Origin: DASCOT01 sp965197275
Lineage (GTDB): Bacteria > Acidobacteriota > UBA890 > WLXD01
Length of the DNA: 64,000 bases
Reading direction: 5' to 3'
Assembly: GCA_965197275.1 (NCBI GenBank)
Contig: CBDAMQ010000034.1
Location: 434,001-498,000 of the forward strand
Shown here: positions 44,440-52,854 of the stretch, in pieces
How the letters are laid out: every line of letters starts with the position of its first letter
Position numbering within the stretch: position 1 is the stretch's first letter
The notes under the pieces: model-generated
Database searches by the model: none
What the model was told of the DNA's origin: nothing
Seen by the model: the letters and a program-made list of their open reading frames with translations, nothing else
Position numbers and translations under genes: made by a program

Positions 44440-46371
44440 ATGAGCAGGCCGCAGTTTCTCTGCATCACGCGGCGCATCTGTCTCGTGCTGCTGTTCACGC
44501 ATCCGATCGGCGTCCAGGGCGCCGCGGCTCAGGAGCCGGTAGCGCTGGGCGAGTACGATGAGCTCATCGAGCCTCTCATGTCGGAGTCTGAGGCGCTCGC
44601 TTGGGAAAGACTGCGTACCGATGCCGAGCGGCAGACGTTCGTCGATCGCTTCTGGGAGGCGCGCGATCCGACACCCGGTACCGAGGCCAATGAGGTCCGC
44701 CGGGTATTCGAGCTGCGTGCCGAGCGCGCCTCCCGGCTGTTCGCCGAGGGTGACGTTCCCGGCCACCGGACCGATCGCGGTCGGGTGATGATCGTGTTCG
44801 GCCTGCCGGACTCACAGGAGATGCGCGCCTTGCCCGCCGAAGGCGACCCGGAGCTGGTCTGGTCGTATTACCGTGAACCGCTCAACGACGACGTCCGGTT
44901 CGAGCGGTGTGATGTGGGCTACGAGCTGTCTTCCGAGCTCGATCTGGACAATCGGATGTTCTTGGCAAGCGTCGAGTCCGAGCTGCGCATGCAGTTGGCC
45001 CGGGCCGCCGGCGGTCGTGAAGACGCCATTGCGAATCCCGAAGAGGACCCCGAGGAGGATCCCGAAGACGAGCCGGAGGAGGATCTCGAACCGGGGGGCG
45101 AAGCCGGAGACCAAACCGACGTTGAGTTGGCTGATCAGCCGGGGGCTGGGACCATCGATGCGGACGACGCTGACGAAGGACCGGCTCCGGTGCGGGTGTC
45201 ACCCGAGGTTCAGGTATGGATGCAGTTGGTCTTCGGCGGCATTGGTCGTGACGAGCTCGAGTTGCGGCATCGCTTTCACTACTTCCCGGCTTCGGACGCC
45301 ACCTACGCGGTGCTGTCATTCAAAATCGGCAAGGAAGCGATGACGTTCGTTACAGAGGAGGACGACGGAGACGAAGACAGCGCCGAGGACGAGGACGAGG
45401 CGCAACCGGAAGATTCTGAGGGCGCGGAGCAGACCGATGACCCCGCTGCCGACGACCTTGGCGGCGACGTCGTGCCCGACGTTTTGGACATCGAACAGGC
45501 CACCGAGGAAGCGTCGACTGCCGACGACGTCCCCGGCGATGCCGCTGTGGACGATGAAGCCCCAGAGGAGGACGCCGCGCAAGAGGACGCCGGTGAGGAT
45601 GATGCCGCCGGCGGTGACGATGATGCGGTTGACGATGATACGAACGACGAGGCGGAGGAACCCGAAGCTCACCTGAAAATATTCGGCGCGGTGCTCCAGG
45701 GAGAGCGGGGCCACGAAGACACGATCCACCGGTTCATCGTTCCGTACCGCCTGCGCGAATCGGAGGGTGATGAACAGGAGAGCCCGACGCTCTCCTTGGG
45801 CGTGAGCCTGTATCCGGGTCCGTACCGGCTGGCGTGGGGGATCCTCGACGAGACCACCGGCAACGCCGTGACACACGACCAGACCTTCGAGGTTCCCGAC
45901 TTTGCGGTCGATGGGCTCACGCTCACGCGTCCGCTTGTCGCGCGGCCCCCGCATGTCACCGACGAGACGGCGATTGATCCCCGCACGATCTATGAGGGAA
46001 TGCGGCTCGGCCGCATGGTGGTGCAGGACGACCTGAATCGCACCTTTGGCCGTAACGATATCGTCGATGTGATCTTGCTCGCGAGCGGCTGGAGCTCGGA
46101 TCCGGGAGCGCCTGGCAAGCCGAGACTCGAGGTTCAGTACCGGCTCCTGGTGGGCCTTGAAGGCACCCGGTCGCTGGCAACGATCCCGCTGCAGGTGCTC
46201 GACTTCAATGTGCTCGGTCAGCAGATTCCACTCGCCCAAATCAACCGCCTCGAACCGGGCGGCGACTATCGGATCGAGGTCACGGTCAAGGATCTGGTGA
46301 GTGGCATTGTGCGCGTCGTCGAGGCACCGTTCCACCTGGAGGCAGTCGACGATGGCGGTGATTCACGATAG
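44440..46371 (+). CDS. Secreted GWxTD-like protein with two highly acidic insertions
   Basis: A 643-residue exported protein. It starts at ATG 44440 with a signal peptide (CLVLLFTHPIGVQGAAAQ region). The GWxTD-like domain has LMSESEALAWERLRTDAERQ, FVDRFWEARDPTPGTEANEV and HRTDRGRVMIVFGLPDSQEM, where the Trp of GWxTD is His. Two Asp/Glu-rich stretches interrupt the fold, at about 187-225 (PEEDPEEDPEDEPEEDLEPG) and 304-410. The last 220 residues are beta-rich (SLGVSLYPGPYRLAWGILDE). The acidic insertions could bind calcium or keep the protein soluble outside the cell. No TPR follows. Upstream frame to 44107 is antisense to the UnbV gene and is not coding. Confidence 0.78.
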   Translation: MSRPQFLCITRRICLVLLFTHPIGVQGAAAQEPVALGEYDELIEPLMSESEALAWERLRTDAERQTFVDRFWEARDPTPGTEANEVRRVFELRAERASRLFAEGDVPGHRTDRGRVMIVFGLPDSQEMRALPAEGDPELVWSYYREPLNDDVRFERCDVGYELSSELDLDNRMFLASVESELRMQLARAAGGREDAIANPEEDPEEDPEDEPEEDLEPGGEAGDQTDVELADQPGAGTIDADDADEGPAPVRVSPEVQVWMQLVFGGIGRDELELRHRFHYFPASDATYAVLSFKIGKEAMTFVTEEDDGDEDSAEDEDEAQPEDSEGAEQTDDPAADDLGGDVVPDVLDIEQATEEASTADDVPGDAAVDDEAPEEDAAQEDAGEDDAAGGDDDAVDDDTNDEAEEPEAHLKIFGAVLQGERGHEDTIHRFIVPYRLRESEGDEQESPTLSLGVSLYPGPYRLAWGILDETTGNAVTHDQTFEVPDFAVDGLTLTRPLVARPPHVTDETAIDPRTIYEGMRLGRMVVQDDLNRTFGRNDIVDVILLASGWSSDPGAPGKPRLEVQYRLLVGLEGTRSLATIPLQVLDFNVLGQQIPLAQINRLEPGGDYRIEVTVKDLVSGIVRVVEAPFHLEAVDDGGDSR

Positions 46372-46494
46372 TCGAACAGCTGCCGCGTCGGCGGGTTGCA
46401 GCGGCTTGGCGGCCGCCGTGGCGCCGGGTCGCTCCGGCGCGTTAACCTGATCCGATCCGCCGCAATGGCGGCGCATCCCCAGAGGGTTCTTCCG

Positions 46495-47637
46495 ATGCCA
46501 GATAGGCGTTACGCCTCGAGCATCGCCAGGCGTACGCTCCTGAGGCCCGGCGCGTCGCTGGCCGTCGCGACGATGCTGCTGCTCGTTGGCTGCGCGAACA
46601 GCAAGCGTATGGCCTACTCGCCGCACGATCTCAAGACGGCGGTTGCGGCGCGCGTCGGAGGCGACCGGGTCGGTGACATTGTAGTGCCCTTCCAGCCCAC
46701 ACCCGAGATCGTCGCCCGCGCGCTGAAGTACATCGACGGGTCGACGAGCGACTACGGACGTGCCGATCTGCTGTCGCGGGCGATCACCAATCGGACCCAG
46801 TTCGGTCTGACCTACGAACGAGTAAAGACGACCGCGGCGCCGGAGACCGTGGCCAACGGTCATGGCAATTGCCTGTCCCTGACTTCGTTGTACGTCGGTC
46901 TCGCCCGCGCCGTCGGGCTCACGGCTTACTACGTCGATGCGTCGGATCGCGTAAACGATCTGCTGCGGCAGGACGAGCTGATCGTTGATACGGGCCATAT
47001 CGCCGCGACGGTGCACACCGCGCGCGGATGGTCTCTCGTCGACTTTACCGGCGAGATCTCCAACTACCGCACCTTCCGGATCATCGACGACCTCGAGGCG
47101 CTGGCTCACTTCTACAACAACCGCGGCTACGAGACGATCAGCGCTGCCAAGGGAGCCGGCACCGAGGTTCCATGGGAGAGGGCCCTGCGCGACTTCGAGA
47201 TGTCGACTCAGGTCCTGCCGGGTTTCGCCCGCGCCGAGAACAATCGTGGCGTTGCTACAAGCCGGCTCGGCGACGATGATGGGGCCGCGAACGCCTACGA
47301 GGCGGCAATCGCGTCTGACGCAGAGTTCGCAGCTCCGCATCACAACCTGGGCAACCTGTACCTGCGTCGCGACGAGTTCGATCTTGCGGCGCAGTGGTAC
47401 GCACGCGCCATCGCGCTGCAAAAGAACAATCCTTACGCCCACTATCACCTGGGCCTGGCGAAGTACCAGTCGGGTGATTTCGATGGTTCGATCGAGTCTT
47501 TCGAGCGTGCCATCGCCCTCAAGCACGACTACGCGGAGCCGCGTTACTTGCTGGCACGGGCCTACCGGGCCCAGGGGCGACTCGAAGAGGCGGAGCGCGT
47601 GCGCCTGGCGGGCAGGTCGAAGAACGGCATCAGCTGA
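46495..47637 (+). CDS. Lipoprotein with a transglutaminase-like domain and TPR repeats
   Basis: A 380-residue protein. The N-terminus RRTLLRPGASLAVATMLLLV runs into a lipobox (LLLVGC), so it is a lipoprotein. A transglutaminase-like fold carries the probable Cys-His-Asp triad: GHGNCLSLTSLYVGLARAVG, DTGHIAATVHTARGW and SLVDFTGEI. TPR repeats follow: ARAENNRGVATSRLGDDDGA, APHHNLGNLYLRRDEFDLAA, YAHYHLGLAKYQSGDFDGSI and EPRYLLARAYRAQGRLEEAE. It may be a peptidase or amidohydrolase working on envelope proteins. ATG 46495 has AGAGGG eight bases upstream; the frame extends to 46396 without a ribosome binding site. It lies between the GWxTD and vWA genes on the same strand. Confidence 0.78.
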   Translation: MPDRRYASSIARRTLLRPGASLAVATMLLLVGCANSKRMAYSPHDLKTAVAARVGGDRVGDIVVPFQPTPEIVARALKYIDGSTSDYGRADLLSRAITNRTQFGLTYERVKTTAAPETVANGHGNCLSLTSLYVGLARAVGLTAYYVDASDRVNDLLRQDELIVDTGHIAATVHTARGWSLVDFTGEISNYRTFRIIDDLEALAHFYNNRGYETISAAKGAGTEVPWERALRDFEMSTQVLPGFARAENNRGVATSRLGDDDGAANAYEAAIASDAEFAAPHHNLGNLYLRRDEFDLAAQWYARAIALQKNNPYAHYHLGLAKYQSGDFDGSIESFERAIALKHDYAEPRYLLARAYRAQGRLEEAERVRLAGRSKNGIS

Positions 47638-47694
47638 TCGGCGCCTGGGCGTTCTCGATTGGTGTAGCGGCAAGAGACGGGAGGCAAGTCGACC

Positions 47695-48954
47695 TTGCGG
47701 CACTTCGACCTGTCACGATTCGCGCGGGTGTGCACGGCGGTCGCGATGACATGCAGTGTGGCGTTGGGCATACCGGCGCGCTCGGACCAGGCTGTTGCGG
47801 CGCCGGGCACACAGCACCAGGACGCCTCCCCCAGCTCCATTGCGCCGCTGCGTGACTTCACCGTTCGCCTTACAGCACCGGCGGCAGGCGAGCAGGTTCT
47901 CGGGCGCGTCGAGCTGCGTGCGGAGGTTGATGCCGACCGTCCCGAGGAGGTGCTCTTCGTGGAGTTCGAGGTCGACGGCAGGTTGCTGTTTTCCGACGCG
48001 ACGGCGCCGTATGAGCTCGTTTGGAGAACCCGGGAGCTGGCCCCACATCGGATTGTGGCCCGCGCCTACGGGCCATCAGGAGCGATCGTCGAGGCAGCCG
48101 TAGAGACTGCCGCCCCGCCTGGCATCGGCCCCACGAGCGCCTTTACCAGCAGGGTGGAGCGCGTCGAGATGTACGTACACGTGGACCGGAAGCGCCTGCC
48201 CGAGCGGCCGTTGGACTCGAGCGAGTTCCTGGTCACGGAGGAGGGCATCGAACAACCGATCCTCGAGGTCGAGCACAGCAGCGATCTGCCCCTTTCGATC
48301 GGCCTTCTGGTCGACTGCAGCGGCAGCATGGTCGAGCGTCTGGGGTACGCCCTCGAGACTGCCGGTGGTTTCATCGACGGGCTGATGCAACAGCAACACG
48401 ACAAGGCATTCGTGATGTCGTTCTCGGATCTTCCGTCCGTGCTGCAAGAATTCACCGACGATGTTGACCGGCTGTCAGCGTCGCTCGATCTGATCACCGC
48501 CGGTCGTTACACGCGTCTCTACGACTCGATAATTGCCGCAACGCACGAGTTCGAAGGCCACACCGGGAGGCGCGCACTGGTCGTGCTGACGGACGGACAC
48601 GATGCCAACAGCATCGCCGACCTGGCCGACGCGATCCTTGCCGCTCAGCAGGCTGAGGTCGCCGTCTATCCCATCGGGGTCGGTGTAGGCGCCCGCTACT
48701 TTTTCGAACGCTGGGTGCTCAAGCGGCTGGCCGACGCCACCGGCGGTCGAGTGTTGCACTTGAGCACGATGGGCGATCCGCGCAAGGTCTACGACACCAT
48801 CACCGATGATCTTCGGCAGCAGTATCGGCTCACCTATGAGCCACGATCTGCAGGTGGCTCCGGCGAATGGAGGGAGGTGAAAATCCATATCGCGGTTCGC
48901 GGGTCGGGAAAGAAGCAGCAGGCCAGGTCGCGCCCGGGATACTTCGCAGAATAG
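47695..48954 (+). CDS. Exported von Willebrand factor A protein (acidobacterial VWFA type)
   Basis: A 419-residue protein. It has a signal peptide (FARVCTAVAMTCSVALGIPA), an Ig-like beta domain (FTVRLTAPAAGEQVLGRVEL), then a vWA domain with a complete MIDAS: LVDCSGSMVERLGYAL, GRYTRLYDSIIAATHEFEGH and ALVVLTDGHDANSIADLADA. The C-terminus, LRQQYRLTYEPRSAGGSGEW through RSRPGYFAE, matches the ending typical of the VWFA-related domain first described from Acidobacteria. It probably binds a protein or polysaccharide ligand with a divalent metal in the periplasm or at the surface. TTG 47695 with GGGAGG upstream is the likely start. It closes this run of envelope genes before the ExbB cluster. Confidence 0.82.
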   Translation: MRHFDLSRFARVCTAVAMTCSVALGIPARSDQAVAAPGTQHQDASPSSIAPLRDFTVRLTAPAAGEQVLGRVELRAEVDADRPEEVLFVEFEVDGRLLFSDATAPYELVWRTRELAPHRIVARAYGPSGAIVEAAVETAAPPGIGPTSAFTSRVERVEMYVHVDRKRLPERPLDSSEFLVTEEGIEQPILEVEHSSDLPLSIGLLVDCSGSMVERLGYALETAGGFIDGLMQQQHDKAFVMSFSDLPSVLQEFTDDVDRLSASLDLITAGRYTRLYDSIIAATHEFEGHTGRRALVVLTDGHDANSIADLADAILAAQQAEVAVYPIGVGVGARYFFERWVLKRLADATGGRVLHLSTMGDPRKVYDTITDDLRQQYRLTYEPRSAGGSGEWREVKIHIAVRGSGKKQQARSRPGYFAE

Positions 48955-49267
48955 GGCGACCGGAGTGGTCAGCAGGGGATCAAATGAAGTCAGAGCAGGT
49001 CGGGCACGACGTCCGGATTCGCCCGGCGTACGGCTAGAAACGGCCGATCGTGGGTGTTCGGGCTGCTGCCGTCGGATGCCTCGTTGTTGACAGTGTTTTC
49101 AACTACGTGCTAAAAGCTCGGGCCAATCCCACGCAGACCCAGTGTTTGGCCGTCGGTGAAGCGCCGAGACGGCTACTGCGAAATCCTCGGGGCGAATCGC
49201 CAAAGATCAGCTCGCCACGCGCTCTTGTTGCGGGCCACTTGAAGTCTCTTAACGGGAGGAAGCTGAC
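48955..49267 (+). other. Intergenic region upstream of exbB
   Basis: 313 bp with no credible gene. It contains a likely sigma-70 promoter at 49087-49116 and a strong Shine-Dalgarno (GGGAGGA) before the exbB start. Nothing else recognisable. Confidence 0.6.
49087..49116 (+). promoter_or_regulatory. Sigma-70 promoter of the exbB-exbD-exbD-tonB-TPR operon
   Basis: TTGACA (49087-49092), an 18-bp spacer, then TAAAAG (49111-49116): 6/6 and 4/6 to consensus. The AT-rich spacer stands out in this GC-rich DNA. Start of transcription would be near 49123, 145 bases before the exbB GTG. Confidence 0.55.
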
Positions 49268-49903
49268 GTGAGTTTCACTGCGGGAAACCTGTTCCGCCTA
49301 TACAACCAGGGCGGCCCGTTCATGCACGTGTTGCTCTTGTTCTCGCTGGTCGGCTTGGTGTTCGTCATCGAGCGCTTCTACGCCATGTGGAAGGCGCGCG
49401 TGAACACTCAGGAGTTCATCGGTAGGATCCGGACGGCGCTCCTCAAGCGGCGCAACGTGAAGGAAGCGATCACGGTCTGTGAGGAATACCAGGGCCCGAT
49501 CGCCAACATCATGAAAGCGGGTCTGATTAAGCACGGACGTCCTCAAGAGGAGATTGAGCGCACTATCGAGTCGGCCTCAGCGCACGAGCTGCATCGCCTC
49601 GAGCGTGGCCTCGGCGTGCTGGCAACGGTGGCCAATACGGCGCCGCTCGTTGGCTTCCTCGGTACTGTGTCGGGTATGATCAACTCGTTCGATGCACTGG
49701 CTCGCGCCGGTCTGTCGAACCCGGGTTTGGTCGCCAAGGGTATTTCCGAGGCGTTGATCACCACCGCGGGCGGTCTGGTGGTTGCCGTGCCCGTGCTGAT
49801 CGCGTTCAACTACTTCACGGGTGTGGTTGGCAAGTTCGTGCTCGAGATGGAGACGGCAGCAAACGTCTTGCTCGAGACGTACGCCGAGATGGACTCGGAG
49901 TAG
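49268..49903 (+). CDS. exbB: ExbB/TolQ-family proton channel subunit
   Basis: A 211-residue inner-membrane protein with three membrane helices: FMHVLLLFSLVGLVFVIERF, then GLGVLATVANTAPLVGFLGT, which opens into helix 2, and TTAGGLVVAVPVLIAFNYF. The TAPLVGFLGTVSGMI block and the cytoplasmic loop between helices 1 and 2 are diagnostic of ExbB/TolQ/MotA. With ExbD it converts the proton gradient into motion of TonB. GTG 49268 with GGGAGGA at optimum spacing is the start. It leads an operon with two exbD copies, tonB and a TPR gene. ExbB is preferred over TolQ because tonB, not tolA, follows. Confidence 0.9.
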   Translation: MSFTAGNLFRLYNQGGPFMHVLLLFSLVGLVFVIERFYAMWKARVNTQEFIGRIRTALLKRRNVKEAITVCEEYQGPIANIMKAGLIKHGRPQEEIERTIESASAHELHRLERGLGVLATVANTAPLVGFLGTVSGMINSFDALARAGLSNPGLVAKGISEALITTAGGLVVAVPVLIAFNYFTGVVGKFVLEMETAANVLLETYAEMDSE

Positions 49904-49957
49904 CTCCGACTCCTAGGTAGCGCTTCCCCTCAGGCGCGACGGAGTTAAGGTGGCCCT

Positions 49958-50377
49958 ATGCGACTAAAACAGCCGAAGCGGTCGAACTCCATGATTCCGA
50001 CTGCATCGATGGCGGATATCGCCTTCCTGCTGATCGTGTTCTTCATGATCACGACGAGCATCACCGTCGACCGAACCGCCGTAGCTCTACCGACGAGCCT
50101 CGAACGGACCGAGGTTCCCAAGGACGCTGCGGTTGTCGCGGTCGAAAGGGATGGCGTGGTGCACTTCTCTGACGGCACTGAGCAGAGCCACGTGATCAAC
50201 ATGAGCGACGTGCTGCCAGCAGCCGCTTTCGTGATCGAGAAGAACTCACTCATGTGGTTCATCGTCAAGGCCGACGGCGACGCGCAGTACCAGTTCGTCG
50301 ACCAGGTGATGGAGCAGCTGCGACAAGCGTCCGTTCGCAACATCGCCATGCTGACGCAGCAAGAAGGCGTTGACTAA
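49958..50377 (+). CDS. exbD: ExbD/TolR-family protein, copy 1
   Basis: A 139-residue protein with one N-terminal membrane helix, IPTASMADIAFLLIVFFMIT, including the essential membrane aspartate in MADIAFLLIVFF, then a periplasmic domain (MWFIVKADGDAQYQFVDQVM and QLRQASVRNIAMLTQ). It partners ExbB in the energising complex. It is 54 bp after exbB and 12 bp before a second exbD that shares the helix almost residue for residue. Two different ExbDs in tandem are typical of TonB clusters in Acidobacteriota and related phyla and may form mixed dimers. Confidence 0.9.
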   Translation: MRLKQPKRSNSMIPTASMADIAFLLIVFFMITTSITVDRTAVALPTSLERTEVPKDAAVVAVERDGVVHFSDGTEQSHVINMSDVLPAAAFVIEKNSLMWFIVKADGDAQYQFVDQVMEQLRQASVRNIAMLTQQEGVD

Positions 50378-50389
50378 AGGGGGGATGTG

Positions 50390-50824
50390 ATGAAGCTCAA
50401 GAAAAAGGGAAGCGACGTCGAGATCCCGACCGCTTCGATGGCAGATATCGCCTTCCTGCTGATCGTGTTCTTCATGATCACGTCGGTGTTCTCAGTGACG
50501 CGCGGCCTCGAGTTCCAGTTGCCGAAGAACCAGGACACGCCGCCCGATTCGAGTCAGGAGGAAGCGATCCATATCCATGTGATCCCTGCGGGCGCTGACT
50601 GCGTCTACGAAGTTGACCGGGAGCAGATGGGTCTCGACGAGATCCAGATCTACATCGAGCCGAAACTGGCCAGGAATCCGAACAAGTTCGTCATCATCGA
50701 TCCGGATCCTGAGGCTCCGTACAAGTGCATGGTCAATGCATTCGACGAGCTCAAGCAGGCGCAGGTGAAGAACATCTCTATCCCCACCGCGGCCGAGAAG
50801 GCCTCGTGGGGCAACGCGCTCTGA
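50390..50824 (+). CDS. exbD: ExbD/TolR-family protein, copy 2
   Basis: A 144-residue ExbD starting MKLKKKGSDVEIPTASMADI. The helix IAFLLIVFFMITSVFSVT follows with the membrane aspartate. The periplasmic half differs from copy 1 (IHIHVIPAGADCVYEVDREQ) and ends NISIPTAAEKASWGNAL. A GGGGGG Shine-Dalgarno fits ATG 50390 better than GTG 50387. The periplasmic halves of the two copies are well diverged, so they probably have distinct contacts. Confidence 0.88.
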   Translation: MKLKKKGSDVEIPTASMADIAFLLIVFFMITSVFSVTRGLEFQLPKNQDTPPDSSQEEAIHIHVIPAGADCVYEVDREQMGLDEIQIYIEPKLARNPNKFVIIDPDPEAPYKCMVNAFDELKQAQVKNISIPTAAEKASWGNAL

Positions 50825-50830
50825 GCGGGG

Positions 50831-51571
50831 GTGATGACGATGGCAGACGAAGGCAACACGCCTGAAAAAGCCAAAGGGCCCGAAGCATCCGGCGATGTCC
50901 CGCTGAGCTCGATGGCGCTCGAAGCGTCGATCCAGAAGGACTCGGCGCAGCCGTTGAAGATGGCCTGGATAGGCGCGCTGGTAGTCCACTTCTTGTTGTT
51001 CGTCGTGGTCTTTCCGGAGTTTGGTGGGAGCGAGGCGACCGAACAGCAGCGCGAAGCAGTCGTTATCAAGCGCTACAAGCCGCCAGAGCCCCCGAAGCAG
51101 CAACCTGAGAAGAAGGTCGTCAAGAAGAAGACCGCGCGCGTGCCGATTCCCGATCCGACGCCTGATGATCCTGAGCCGATCGTCGAGGCCGAGGTCGAGT
51201 ACATCGAGATGGAGGAGGAGCGCGTAGATACGGACTTCATGGTCGGCGGGCCGGTGGGAGGTCCACCGGTGATCGATCAGGGCCCGATGCGCGTTGGAGG
51301 TGATATCCAGGCACCGGAGCGCATCCACTACATCTCGCCGGAGTACCCCGAACTGGCGCGTCGTGCGCGCCTCGCCGGCGTGGTCATTCTCGAAGCGACG
51401 ATCGACCGCGAAGGATCAGTAACGAACGTGAGCGTGCTGCGTGGGCTCGGCCTCGGCCTCGATGAGGCAGCGGTCAAGGCAGTGTCCGAGTGGCTGTACA
51501 CACCAACGTTCTACAATGGCCGTCCGGTAGAGATTCTGCTAACGGTAACGGTGCAGTTCCAGCTCCAATAG
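50831..51571 (+). CDS. tonB: TonB-family protein
   Basis: A 246-residue protein with a cytoplasmic N-terminus, one membrane anchor (LKMAWIGALVVHFLLFVVVF), a proline/lysine-rich spacer (YKPPEPPKQQPEKKVVKKKT), an acidic part and the C-terminal TonB domain: ISPEYPELARRARLAGVVIL, EATIDREGSVTNVSVLRGLG and VSEWLYTPTFYNGRPVEILL. It transmits the energy of ExbB/ExbD to outer-membrane receptors; no TonB-dependent receptor gene is in the window. GTG 50831, ATG 50834 and ATG 50840 are all possible starts. It is six bases after exbD copy 2. Confidence 0.92.
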   Translation: MMTMADEGNTPEKAKGPEASGDVPLSSMALEASIQKDSAQPLKMAWIGALVVHFLLFVVVFPEFGGSEATEQQREAVVIKRYKPPEPPKQQPEKKVVKKKTARVPIPDPTPDDPEPIVEAEVEYIEMEEERVDTDFMVGGPVGGPPVIDQGPMRVGGDIQAPERIHYISPEYPELARRARLAGVVILEATIDREGSVTNVSVLRGLGLGLDEAAVKAVSEWLYTPTFYNGRPVEILLTVTVQFQLQ

Positions 51572-51666
51572 CCGCGCCAGGCGAGCGGCTTCCCTGGCTA
51601 GGTACACGGGCTCCCCGCTACAATGGAACCCTCGTAGCGAGGAGCCCGACCGTTAACAGGTGACCC

Positions 51667-52785
51667 ATGAAGACTCGAAGAATCTCGCAAATCCTGCCGT
51701 TGCTGATGATCGTGACCGCGTTGGCGTGGCCCTCCACGGCGCTGGCACAGGACCCCGACGCGCTTTGGCGCGCCGGACAGCAATCTCTCCAGAGCGGAGA
51801 CTTCCGCGGCTGCGTCGACAACATGCGCAGTGCCCTCTCCGCCGGTGGTGAAGCCTACGACCGCTGGGGCTGGTTGCATATGGTCCTCGGTGTCTGTCTT
51901 GGCCAGCGTGGCCAGCGTGACGAGGCGATCTCCGAGCTCCAGACTGCCCTCGAGCTGATCTCCGAGGATTCGGAACGGTGGTCTGCCAACAACAGCCTGG
52001 CACAGGTGTACGTCGCCCGCGGTAACTCCGGTGACTACGACCGCGCCATCGCCGCCGAGAATGAGGCCGGGAAATACGCCACCAACGCGAGCCAGCGCGC
52101 CGTCCACGCCAAGACGCTCGGGCAGGCGTACTATTTCAAAGAGGATTGGCGCAACGCCATTCGACATCTGGGCGACGCTGCGACAGCTCGGAACACCGAT
52201 GCCGACGTTGCCGGCAAGCTCGGCCGCGCCTACATGGAATCAGGCGATGCCGGGCAGGCCAGGACGTGGTTTGAAAAAACACTCACGCTCGACCGTGCCA
52301 ACGTCAGCGCCATCACCAACCTCGGGCGCCTTTATCTGAACGAGGCCAATTGGCCGCAGGCGGTGCGGTACCTCGAGCAGGCCGTTCAACGTGATCCGCA
52401 GAACATGCAGATCCGCAACATGATGGGCCGCGCCTACCTCGGGTCGAGCCGCTACAACGATGCGATCGCACAGCTGACCCAGGTCGTCCAGTCGCGCGGC
52501 TCGGACGGTAACGCGCACTACAACCTAGGTCAGGCGTACGGGGCCGCCGGGAACGACTCCCAGTCGATCTCGTCGTACAGCAATGCTCTCAGGTATCTCA
52601 CAGACGGCAGCCCGACCCGCGCCGATTGCCTGTACGACCTCGGATTCATGTACGAGAAGGTCGGTAGCTTCGAGGATGCGCTTGCTGCTCTGGAGGATTC
52701 GGCCGCAATTTCGGCGCAGGCGAAGACGACGGAGGCGATCGATCGCGTCAAGGAACGCATCCGCCGCCAGCAGGCCGGGAGCTAG
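51667..52785 (+). CDS. Periplasmic TPR protein of the TonB operon
   Basis: A 372-residue protein with a signal peptide (ILPLLMIVTALAWPSTALAQ) and seven or eight TPR repeats, for example WLHMVLGVCLGQRGQRDEAI, VAGKLGRAYMESGDAGQART, AITNLGRLYLNEANWPQAVR, QIRNMMGRAYLGSSRYNDAI and NAHYNLGQAYGAAGNDSQSI. TPR proteins often close exbB-exbD-tonB operons in this group of bacteria and may act as scaffold for TonB or receptors. The start has AGGTG five bases upstream. It is followed by a change of strand. Confidence 0.82.
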   Translation: MKTRRISQILPLLMIVTALAWPSTALAQDPDALWRAGQQSLQSGDFRGCVDNMRSALSAGGEAYDRWGWLHMVLGVCLGQRGQRDEAISELQTALELISEDSERWSANNSLAQVYVARGNSGDYDRAIAAENEAGKYATNASQRAVHAKTLGQAYYFKEDWRNAIRHLGDAATARNTDADVAGKLGRAYMESGDAGQARTWFEKTLTLDRANVSAITNLGRLYLNEANWPQAVRYLEQAVQRDPQNMQIRNMMGRAYLGSSRYNDAIAQLTQVVQSRGSDGNAHYNLGQAYGAAGNDSQSISSYSNALRYLTDGSPTRADCLYDLGFMYEKVGSFEDALAALEDSAAISAQAKTTEAIDRVKERIRRQQAGS

Positions 52786-52854
52786 CCCAACCTCGAGCAG
52801 CGACGACGTCGCTACTTTGGGTCACTGGCTCGAGCATCGCTAGCGGGAGTTCGG

